Both the position numbers and the translations under genes were made by a program. The notes under the pieces were generated by a model. The model searched no databases and had not been told where the DNA came from. It saw only the letters and a list, made by a program, of their open reading frames with translations. From NCBI RefSeq assembly GCF_019097595.1, contig NC_080714.1:6511259-6575258 (forward strand): DNA of 64,000 nt. Direction: 5' to 3'. Below, in pieces: positions 55,101-64,000 of this stretch (its first letter is position 1; each line of letters begins with the position of its first letter). The stretch is from Hemibagrus wyckioides (lineage: Eukaryota > Chordata > Actinopteri > Siluriformes > Bagridae).

Positions 55101-57815
55101 AGTAAGACATGCAATGCAAACGCAAAATCAATGCGCTAATGTTAAGCTCACTCCCCTACGGCGTGCGCTGAGATTCATACGGCAGGAATTAGACGGGGAA
55201 GTGGACGCGCCAGCACACCGAGCTTTATGGCTCTTCTATTAGGCTTCTTCTTTAAGACTTATTCACGGGATGGCGTGACGGGAATGTGCGCCCAGGAAAA
55301 CGAGACACGGGAGCGGCAGAAGTAAATGAGAACGGGGAATTTAAGAGCGTTTTGTTGTGCGGGTCCAGACTGAGTGATTAGAAACGAATCACGGCCTAAT
55401 GGAAATAAGCTGTTGGCATTTACGATGGTCGCACTTTTAACTCGGGAGGGGGGAAAGAAAATCATCAGGCAGTGCTCGAATGAATTGCACAGTCTTAGAG
55501 TTCAAGATAATTCAACATCTTAACAGGACTTTATATTTATATTTTACAAACGTTTAGACTTGTTTCACGCTAACTGAAGAACTTTTCACTGTTTGAAAGA
55601 ACACCATGTGAGTTTTGTAACCCACATTCAAGTTCTCAAACCCTGGGTCATTGTAAACTCCAGATTAATGGAATTCTGGGATATAATGTTTCACGCTGCT
55701 CACAATTTACTGGGGTTGCATCAGTGAGCGAAGACTTGCTTTAAGAAACGACTGTCTCACTTGGATTCAAAGAAAACTCATTGGGTTGTTTTCAATGAAT
55801 CCTTTAAACTGGCTCTATATAAAGAACCATTTTGGGGTTCCATACACACCAGTGTGAAAAGTTCCTCTAGGTTTAGAATGATGATAACCCGGGGTTAAGT
55901 GTAGTGAACCCTTATTTGATTCATTTCCACCATTTAAAAAAACTCCACGTGAATTCTTTTCCTATATTTGAGGTCTCAATAGGTTTGGAAGGAGTCTCCA
56001 GTGTCAGTGCTAATTTAGCTCCAACAGCATGTTTTATTCTTTAAATAACATCTAAAATGACTTGCTTTGGACAAAGTAAAAGGGCAAACACAAGTTCTCG
56101 TAATCGCCTGATTGACACAATTCAGCTCTAATAACAACAACATATGAAACGATAAACCCGAGACGATTGCCGGACCCTGCAATCTAAACCGCTTTTGTGC
56201 CGGACCGTATTAGCTGAAAGATAAAGACCTGCAGGATACAGAAAGGCTTTGTGTGAAGTGTTCCAGCTTCTGGTGAATGTTTGCGCTAATGAATAGCATG
56301 AATGGAAGAAGCATGTTTAATAAATTGCTCAACCTTTATTTACCGTGATAGCTGTACAAGGCAATAATTTGGCATCCCGAATGATTCGTCATTTTTTTTA
56401 TTCATATGTTTGGGCCATAAAAATAACCGTAGTAGTTATTTTATTTATTTATTTATTAGAAATTGACTAACAAATCTCATTTGTTTGTGATCTGTTGATG
56501 CTGCCAAAAGAATCATCTGACTATTTTTTTGAGGATATTAAGAAATATCAAAGCCATATCCACACATATACCAGTGTTTCCATCTACACTGGAATTGTTA
56601 CATTGATAAGAAAAGTACAGACATGAAAATAACAATATAAGTGTGTGTGTGTTTTCGCCACAGGATGTTAGAGGTCAGCATTTGCATATCTCAAATCTTC
56701 AAATCATAAATGTACCTAGCTCACAATGAACAAGTAGAATGGACAACTGACACCTTATTAACATCTAAAAATGCGTAGCTAACGATATAATAACGTATCA
56801 TGAGCTAGTGTACAATCAATGTAGCTACGCAGCACATGAGATCTATTTGGTGGAAGTCATTAAGGAATCAGTTGGCAGTTCATCCAATCAGCGACTATGA
56901 ATAAAGATTAAAATAAATAAATAAATAAATAAAAGCCCAGCCTTCATTACGGAGATTTAATACAATACAACAAGAGGATCATGAGATAATTGAAATGTAA
57001 AAAGTCTTACCACTGAAATCGTATTGCTGGATGTTTTCCAGAGATTTGTGGATGAAGTAGATACTTCCGAGGGCCTGTGGACACATACAGAGAGAGGGAG
57101 ATGAGCATGTTGTTGAAAATATGCTTAATAAATGCAGCCAGAAGACAATATAAGCCTTAGTAAATTTGTAGTGATCTTCAGTCATCTTTATAAATCATGA
57201 ACTATTGACGTTAAAGGCACAGGGTATTTTGAGTAGGTTGTTTGCACAACGTAAAAAACATCGAACGCTAGCCTGAGAAAAAATAAACCATAAAAACAGA
57301 CATAATTACGTATAGATACCCGCACCCGCTCATACGCACGAACTCGGCAGCGCCATAGCCATGAGCGGGTTTAATGTACTAGCTGGCCGCTCCTGCGCTC
57401 GCTCATCAATCGCGTCCCGCCGAGATCAATACAGACAGAAAATTAAAACAATCACACGGCGATTAAACACGCTTGGCTCTGCGCAGGCCAAACACGAGGC
57501 CTGAAGAAAAATCACCTGCCGTTCTGGGCCACTTGGCGCTGCAGCACCAACACCTGACAAGCCCTTAAACACCCACACACACACACACACATAGTGAGCT
57601 CCAGCGAGGGTGACAAGACATCCCCAGGAGGAGGAAATAAATCTTGTGAGTAAAGCGATGCTTGTTTAATACGACGCTGCTTTCCAGATGACCGGCCCTG
57701 AGGCACGACTGCACTGGGAGAGTTGATCCAGAGACAGGAAGTCAGGAGAATCACAAAAATAAATGCTTTTTTAACTTGTAGGCACTGATTTTTCCAGTTT
57801 GGAGTTTTAGCCTTT

Positions 57816-57881
<66 letters not shown>

Positions 57882-59720
57882 CCATGAGTATGTGCTTGTG
57901 GATTTGCTTTGGTTCTCCATCCAGACCCAAATTCTAATACTGATTTAGTCATTTCATACTGATTTAGTCTCTTGAATATTTGGTCACATAATGATAACAA
58001 TGACAGCAGATGTACTTTAAGCAAAACCACTGAAACCACAGTTTAGATATAAAATGTTCAGGTGTAACTGGAACTGAAACACACCATGTCAGTGAGTCTG
58101 TACATGACTTCTGATGCGAGAGCTGTCACTGATAAAGCACCAATCAACAGTGAAATGCAGTCTTCTGGCCCAAATATAAATAAGCCCGATACACTTATAT
58201 ATTTGATTGGGTGAAGAGTTCTGATAGGACGAACCTATTTAAGGTTTATGGAAGGAGTCTCCAGTGTTGGAGCCTCGTTGCAGTCGGTAATATTACGTTC
58301 ACGCATACAACGACTCACAAGCGACCGAAGATTCGTTTTCAGTGAAAACGAGCTGGCGACATGAACCATAGTGTCCTCTGTCAATTAGATGTGGGCGTGT
58401 CCAGTTTCACTTTATGCGAATATGCAGCGACGCCCAATGGGAGTGAAGATTTCATAAGATACACTACAACGCCCAATCTACCTCCATTTTAACGACGTGA
58501 AAACTGATATGGAGTGCAACTTGCACCACCTACTGATAAACGTTGTTACCATGGCAACCAGTAGCAGGAACACCTTACTGACGTCTTCATCGTACGGCGA
58601 CTGGAGACTGACGGCGATTAAAAAAATCACCGTGTGTGTGAATGCAGCATAAGTTTCCCAGCAGGGGCAAAGAGTTCAGGACAGAAAAGTGTTCACTTTC
58701 CATGTTTGTCAACAAGAGGATTTTTTTTTTTGTGTGTCCTTAACTTCTTGAGAGAGAACACAGGAAACGCTATTGGGGAAGTAACTGTTTATAATGTACA
58801 AAATAACAGGAACTTCAAAAATAAATAAGTTGCCTCTGAAATCTTCGCCTCTTAAACTACCATTAGCTTCGGCAGCAAGCGTGCACATGGTGTAGACTCC
58901 TGGATTTAGAAAGGGGCTGGTTTTATTTTAATTTTGTATTAGATTGTTAAATGCAGCTAAATTGTATTATTAATCCTAGCCTACATTTGACCTTAAAAGC
59001 CTTGAATCCCATGAGTATAGTGAAATTAGTTGTAGAGTACATCAGTGAAGGTGTTTAATGTGTGTGTATTATGCATAAAAGCTGTCAGGCTACAGACACA
59101 CCTGGTTACCCAAATAAAATCTTATCTCACGCAAACAAGGAAGTCTTATAAGGACCCAAACTTATCCTCTCCTATGATTGTTTTAATTTACAAATGATCG
59201 AAAGCATTCTTCTGTAACGGAACATACAAAATAACGATGATCGCAAATATCTGCAGAAAATGTGTCCCACCAATTAGAGATGAGAAACAAAGAGAATGAA
59301 ACCCGGCCGTATTTCTGAAAACAAGGTCACACACGCCGAGCTGTGTCCCGGTTCCACACATCTCTGCATTCTCATTTCTCTCACGCCACCTTCATTGATT
59401 TGTTATCAGTTTTCTAGAGGTTGTAGATCATCGCTTTCCTGGGCAGTAGCGCGTGTGTGTGTGTGTGTGTGTGTGTGAGGAGGCTTGCAGCAGTACAAAT
59501 TGTGTTTTGATAAAAAATCACTTGTAAGTCAATAATTTTTTATTAAATGCTGGACTGACCTGATTGATGAAGATAGGTGTTGAGACTGTGCACAAGAGCT
59601 CGTTTTTGGGGTGTTAGAGTGTGTGTGTGTATGCGTGGTTGAACTCTATATATATATATACACACACACACACAAAAGAACACTATACTATTTAATTGTA
59701 TATCTATTCAATTAATAATA

Positions 59721-59759
<39 letters not shown>

Positions 59760-62700
59760 TAGATAGATAGATGTGTGTGTTTTTAGGATAAGCGTGTGGT
59801 AAAGGGGTAACAAACACAGTCACAGCTGTTCAACACCACCCCATTCACCCACCCAACCACCCCCTCCCCCCTCCCCAAGTTTATTTATCATGGCCAGACT
59901 GAAGATACTGATCAATAGTTTTAATCTGGACTTAAACGTATTGACTCGGCCTGCTGCCTGGCCACTCCTGCACATTAACCCAGTCCATCAGCTGCCGGGA
60001 CGAACGCAGACTCACACACGCACACACACGGAAGGTCTATCGCTCCTCACCTGGGTGGGTTTAGGGTTAATATCCTGCCACTCTCTCTAATGTCATGGTT
60101 TCTCTCAATGTGCTGAAAACTGTGTGTTTGAATTTCTCTCTAATATATCCAATATATAAAGCTAATTCGGTAAAGGATTTCCAAATGCCATTTGACCTTC
60201 AATTATTACTGTAACACTCCTATGCTAGTTAACCTCATATGTAACGTTTAGCTACATCATACATGGCAGTGTTAAAGACACAGACGAGCTCTGGCTCTTC
60301 GTCTGTCATCGTGACTGTTGTCATGAGCCACATCTTAATCTGATTGCTAGCAGAGTCTATTATTTAACACAGAAAAACATATTTTTTTAAAAAATACAGT
60401 GCAATATTCTGTTAGGAGGCCTTGTTCTAACATTTAGGGAAGAAGTCTCCAGAGTCAGAGTTTTGGATAAGGAAAAGGAGTAACATTCCTGACTATCCTT
60501 GACCATCAATCCCATGTGAAGCGATATGTCCAGAGTGTTGAAAAATAAATCACACAACATGGGCCTAATTAAAAAAGACATATGTAAGATGTCTTGTCCA
60601 CCAGCATGATATCAGCCATCTTGCACATTTGTTCTCATTCAGCATCAGCACCTGGTAGCCCCGCCCCTTTTCTGCTAGATAAGCAAAGCTGTGATTGTTG
60701 AGTGCATCCAACTGGATTTTTTTATTTATTTATTTTTTATTAGAATTTTCTGTGTGAACAGACTAGTCACACTACTGATACTACAAAACGACACAGAAGA
60801 GTGTATAAGCATGTGATTTGGGACATGCCTGGGTTCCTTTTTCTTCTTTCTTTGTAGCTTGACTGGTCAATCATGACATCATTCCAAGCACCTACTTCTC
60901 ACTTCTGATGTACGTATAAGAGACGATCACATTCCAGTATGCAAACCCAGGCCATGCATTACTGGTTAACTACAGGAAAGGAGGTAGGGTGTGTTTACGC
61001 GCTTGGAGAATCTGGAGTGTAAAATCCTAAGTGCCTCTGTGTGTTTTTACTGTGACTTAAAATGAAAAAGAAAGCTTTTTAATCGCTCAATGTGCACTCT
61101 ATCAATCACACACTATGTACGCAGGAACCTGAAGCCACTGAAAGATGCACAGACCTTCACACAGATGTGTGTGTGTGTGTGTGTGTGTGGCTGAGATCCC
61201 CAGACTCTGTAGCGGTCTATAAAAAAACTCCAGACACTCCAGAGGAAATGTTTAACCTGTCAGAATGGACTTATCCACTACAGACCTGTATATAAATCAT
61301 TCACTCATTCAGTAAGCTGTGTTATTTTTTTTTAGAATCCAGCTCATGTGAGGAGGAAACCCTGGTGCTCACTAAACCAATGAATTGGGAGCTGAATTAG
61401 GACAAACATCAGGCGCTCAGGTGTCATATTCTGGTTAAAAACAACAGAACAGCATTGGATAACACACACACCCCTGGACTCCACACACAGACACCCCTGG
61501 ACTGTTGGGGCAGTGCTCCACCTAGTGGTTGTCACACTGACTGAACAGCCCTCACCGTGAAATTGTCTTCTGTCTTGAAGTCGCTGTCTATGTAGACACA
61601 TGCTCGGTCAAAGTCTGACATCTCCGAGCTGGACTCAATGGTCCTGGAATGGAAAGGAAAAATGACAGTGTAATGGAAATAAACATCAAGTATCAGTTCA
61701 ATTGGATTCAAGTTGATATAGAGCTTTTAACAATGGACATTCTTAGAGAGCAGCTTTACACACACACACTGATATATACACCGATCAGCCTTAACATTAT
61801 GACCACCTGCCTAATATTCTCTTTTTGAATAGCCCTGACCTGTCGAGGCATGGACTCCACTAGATCCCCGAAATAGTGCTGTGGTAAGATGTTAGCAACT
61901 GGGTGACACCAAAGTGTGTAACTATAAATCTTTTCCTTTCTGTATCTGTGTACTGTATATGGTCAAAACATGTACTTGTGTAACTAAGTCTGTTTTGTTA
62001 AAATTATGCACTGCCCAATGATGGACACTTGAGTAAAAAAAGAAAGACAAACTGTGAGAGCCACTATGAAGTATTTCTGAGGTCAAGACCCTAAATGGGA
62101 ACATGTCATATCACCATCATTCATGAGCCATTACAGCAGTCCCTCCAGGATTTCAGGCTTTTGCGATTGCATGAAGTAGAATCAGGTTTAAAAAGAAATC
62201 AAACAAACAGAGCAATGACAAGCTGTGTGTTTTCGTTCGCTTGATTTCTTTTCCATAGATTTGAGCCAAGACGTGTCATGTGATGTCATCACAACAAGGC
62301 CCTTTTCCATTCACATGCATCAGACATGGGTACAGCGTCCATAGAAAGTCATTATATAAGTGTCTTTACGGGTAGGAGATTAAAAGAAGAATCTTGTCTT
62401 GCACATAAAACTGCAAGTTGTGTCATAAATTTGTAAAAGCTGCATCAAAATGAAGCATTTTTGGGCACAACAGTCACAAAAAACAATAATCTGTATTTGT
62501 GAATGCTGCATGTAATCTAAAACATATGGTGTCAAGCATATACTCATTGATGTGGGACTCAACATTTATTTAGCATTTTGGAAGGAGTCTCCGACATGTA
62601 TGTGTTTGGTTGAGTGTGCAGTGGTGGTTAAGGCCCTGGGTTGCTGGCCCAGGGTTCAAACCCCAGCGCTGCCAAACCACCTTAACCCCTTAACGCCTCT

Positions 62701-63178
62701 TAACCCTGTCTGCTCCAGGGTGCGGTATCATACCTGACCCCGTGCTCTGACTCCAACTTCCTAATCTGGGATATGTGAAGAATGTATACGTGAAAAAAGA
62801 AAAGCTTTTTATTCTATTCCGTTCAACAGAAGGAAAAAAACGAATGGTGTAGGAACAGCTGTTCAGAGCAGGATAATGGAAGCGAATAACCGGAAAGGTG
62901 ACTATAAAGGATTCACATGTATTATGTTCATGATGTTCTTTAATAAATGAAAAATTGCTTTGCAGAGGAATAAATTACATCAGGGCATGACGTTATAGAG
63001 GTATAATCCACATCAGGATGATGACAAGCCAGTGTATTTGCTTGCTTTGTTAGGATTTTTTTATTCCAACCTACCAGAAGAAATTTTCAGCATGGGCCAT
63101 GTTGGCTTTGTAGTCCTTCCCTCCGACTTCCTGGAAGTGCAGGGCGACGAAGCGGGGCTTGCAAGTGTCCACAGTCTG

Positions 63179-63216
<38 letters not shown>

Positions 63217-63371
63217 TTGTGCATGTCCAGTATTCTCCATATTTCTGTTTGCAAGAGCGAGACTGTGTGATAAATGAAACAGCAAAAAGAAGACAATGCT
63301 ATGAGAAAGGCGAGAGCGGCTGAACTCACCATGTAGAACTCCCGCAGCCAGTCGTTCTGGATTTCACCAAG
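48643..63371 (-). CDS. INPP5A-type inositol polyphosphate 5-phosphatase (5' end beyond window)
   Basis: Fourteen minus-strand exons: 63330-63371, 63075-63175, 61556-61643, 57011-57074, 54928-55031, 53246-53298, 51365-51484, 51139-51220, 50942-51037, 50459-50533, 49878-49951, 49198-49309, 48763-48831 and 48643-48681. GT-AG and phases agree; 1119 nt, 372 residues, about 28 N-terminal residues lying outside. Every exon lines up with INPP5[77 protein letters not shown] and GDHKPVF, the last three being catalytic motifs. Known role: removes the 5-phosphate from Ins(1,4,5)P3 and Ins(1,3,4,5)P4, ending calcium release signals. The protein ends [12 protein letters not shown], without the long tail and CAAX farnesylation box of INPP5A. 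Exon at 50459 has a tandem CAGCAG acceptor. Divergence suggests a paralogue. Introns hold three family A copies. Confidence 0.92.
49340..49810 (+). mobile_element. Tc1-derived short element, family A, subtype 2
   Basis: Mid-part matches subtype 2 on the plus strand (CTTACAGGACTTAAAGGATC, GCTAACATCTTGGTGCCAGA). It lies in the intron between the exons at 49878 and 49309, only about 70 bases from the former. Confidence 0.82.
51488..51522. repeat. (CA)n next to a splice acceptor
   Basis: CA run that on the minus strand forms the GT-rich tract immediately before the TGTAG acceptor of the 51365-51484 exon, replacing a normal pyrimidine tract. Confidence 0.9.
51577..52113 (-). mobile_element. Tc1-derived short element, family A (537 bases, two-ended)
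   Basis: TA on both sides; ends CCGACCAGACATAACATTAT and TGCCTGATCGGTG. Minus-strand frame with [10 protein letters not shown] and the helix-turn-helix core is present but shifted. Lies in a 5-phosphatase intron. Confidence 0.88.
53186..53231. repeat. (TG)n microsatellite in 5-phosphatase intron
   Basis: About 18 TG units, close to the exon at 53246-53298. Similar runs occur at 52899-52925, 59449-59477, 63180-63211 and 63586-63610, all in introns of the same gene. Confidence 0.93.
54061..54242. mobile_element. Fold-back element
   Basis: GGGATCCTCAAATCTGGCCC at the left and GGAAAGATTTGAGGAACCC at the right are inverted, with AATCAAACACACCTGAGC inside. A MITE-like structure in a 5-phosphatase intron. 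Confidence 0.65.
54405..54640 (+). mobile_element. tRNA-derived SINE-like element
   Basis: TGGTCCAGTGACAGGATCC (A-box region) and GGGTTCGATTCCTGGGCATG (perfect B box GGTTCGATTCC) are followed by an unrelated body (AGGAAGGGCATCCGGTGTAA, then CCACTGCAGGGGGCAGCGAA). It differs from the other two SINE families here. Confidence 0.7.
55068..55096. repeat. (GA)n microsatellite
   Basis: AG run about 35 bases from the acceptor of the exon at 54928-55031; on the coding strand it is a TC tract upstream of the splice site. Confidence 0.95.
55140..55480. other. GC-balanced, repeat-free intronic block
   Basis: Part of the intron between the exons at 57011 and 55031. It has no element ends and few simple repeats, with several CpG and TAAT cores (CGGCCTAATGGAAATAAGC). 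Similar blocks are at 56060-56390 and 57290-57480. Possible conserved non-coding DNA. Confidence 0.35.
57819..57880. repeat. (TA)n microsatellite
   Basis: About 31 TA units in the intron between the exons at 61556 and 57074. Confidence 0.97.
57881..61555. other. Large 5-phosphatase intron
   Basis: Part of a 4.5-kb intron. Contains copies of a GGAAGGAGTCTCCAG motif, (GT)n at 59449-59477, (CAGA)n with (TAGA)n at 59721-59772 and (TG)n near 61164-61189. No further coding exon was recognised. Confidence 0.5.
59721..59772. repeat. (CAGA)n then (TAGA)n
   Basis: About nine CAGA units followed by about four TAGA units, the same pair of units as the large array at 32601-33735 in reverse complement. 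Confidence 0.93.
61697..61762 (+). mobile_element. Dispersed teleost repeat (family R), diverged copy
   Basis: TTCAATTGGATTCAAGTTGA, then AGCTTTTAACAATGGACATT and GCAGCTTTACA match the left end of the copy at 9688. A family A fragment follows at once. Confidence 0.55.
61779..61905 (-). mobile_element. Family A end fragment, subtype 2
   Basis: CACCGATCAGCCTTAACATT and the GGCATGGACTCCACTAGATC segment, then loss of homology. Confidence 0.75.
62145..62420 (+). repeat. Dispersed repeat (family D), copy 2
   Basis: CCAGGATTTCAGGCTTTTGC, GAGCCAAGACGTGTCATGTG, CGTCCATAGAAAGTCATTAT and GATTAAAAGAAGAATCTTGT line up with 29960-30190. Class unknown; lies in a 5-phosphatase intron. Confidence 0.65.
62600..62795 (+). 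mobile_element. tRNA-type SINE, family S, best copy
   Basis: GTGGTTAAGGCCCTGG (A-box-like) and CAGGGTTCAAACCCCAG (B box) are followed by TGCTCCAGGGTGCGGTATCA, GACCCCGTGCTCTGACTCCA and TCTGGGATATGTGAAGAATG. This copy defines the family also seen at 1735, 8990 and 17080. Confidence 0.78.
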
Positions 63372-63877
63372 CTGTGGACGAGAGGATGGTTCTGGTGTCA
63401 GTGTCACATTATTCAGTAATTACAGTGAGACAGGGGAGAGGAAAAGCAGCGAATTGGGTACAGAAAAATTATCATCCAGAGAAATGATGACAGAAATTCC
63501 CTTTTTGGGTGCGTTTTACCATTAAGACTATAATGGGAGGTTCAGTTCTACTATCTCACCGCTTGACTGGGTTTTCTCTGTTGCTGTTTGTGTGTGTGTG
63601 TGTGTGTGTGGTTATTTGTGGCTTCATCTGTTTTTCCTATAAACTGTCTTGCACTTCTTTCTGCTCTATTAACGGAAAGTTCATGCAGCCATCCTAGCAA
63701 CGATCATTTAGACGTTCATAAGCTCTGTCCTTGCTCTGTATTAAAAAAAGTCACTTTAAGAAAGCTTTAAACTCAGAAAAGTCATTTCTCCTGTCAAAAA
63801 AAATCTACAGATAGATCGAGTCATGTGATTTTCAAAGCACACTTTTAATAACGTATATAAGTACATAGTTACATACT

Positions 63878-64000
63878 GTCTCTACTGCTGCTGGATATCC
63901 GGAATATTGTCTCTATTGCTGCTGGATGTCCGGAATACTGTCTCTACTGCTGCTTGATATCTGGAATACTGTCTCTATTGCTGCTGGATATCCGGAATAC
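63878..64000. repeat. 31-bp minisatellite, four units, cut by window edge
   Basis: TGCTGGATATCCGGAATACT followed by GTCTCTATTGC, the same unit as 32709-32894 with TCCGG in place of TCTGG in most units. Continues past the window end. Confidence 0.92.

Overview
This window reads as a vertebrate nuclear genome, almost certainly a ray-finned fish and probably an otophysan such as a catfish. Supporting signs are split genes with GT-AG introns, AT-rich intergenic DNA, long CA, TA and GATA microsatellites, two open Tc1-type transposons, at least a dozen Tc1-derived short elements and several tRNA-type SINE fragments. The species call is inference. Most long open frames are repeats or transposon pieces. 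Four host genes can be supported by exon-by-exon translation with matching splice phases.

Layout: (1) 3997-5968, minus strand, a complete four-exon neurl3-type gene (Neuralized homology repeat, NHR, plus C-terminal RING; E3 ubiquitin ligase). (2) 6000-19200, a transposon-rich interval with one full Tc1 element (7584-8831), a 32-bp minisatellite and many fragments. (3) 19247-25628, minus strand, a nine-exon gene joining an NHR domain to a complete HECT ligase domain, with the catalytic Cys and the Phe four residues from the C-terminus both kept. It seems to be a chimera of a neurl3-like front end and a G2E3-like HECT back end. (4) 26000-34080, repeats including a 1.1-kb CTAT/CTGT array. (5) 34683-38487, plus strand, the homeobox gene nkx6.3 in three exons. 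(6) 39200-48600, SINEs, a second full Tc1 (40260-41507), short elements and some unexplained non-repetitive blocks. (7) 48643-63371, minus strand, fourteen exons of an INPP5A-type inositol polyphosphate 5-phosphatase; its first exon lies beyond the window edge.

How they relate: the two NHR genes are same-strand neighbours with the NHR exon bounded by phase-1 introns in both, which fits tandem duplication followed by exon capture, giving two different ubiquitin ligases (RING and HECT) with related recognition domains. nkx6.3 and the 5-phosphatase form a second unit. In human, INPP5A lies near NKX6-2, not NKX6-3, so this pair may be a surviving copy of an ancient duplicated block whose phosphatase member mammals lost. 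The phosphatase lacks the C-terminal CAAX box of INPP5A.

Limits: exon calls come from reading splice sites and comparing with remembered family motifs. Transcript data were not available, and repeat family names are given only where the sequence shows the class.
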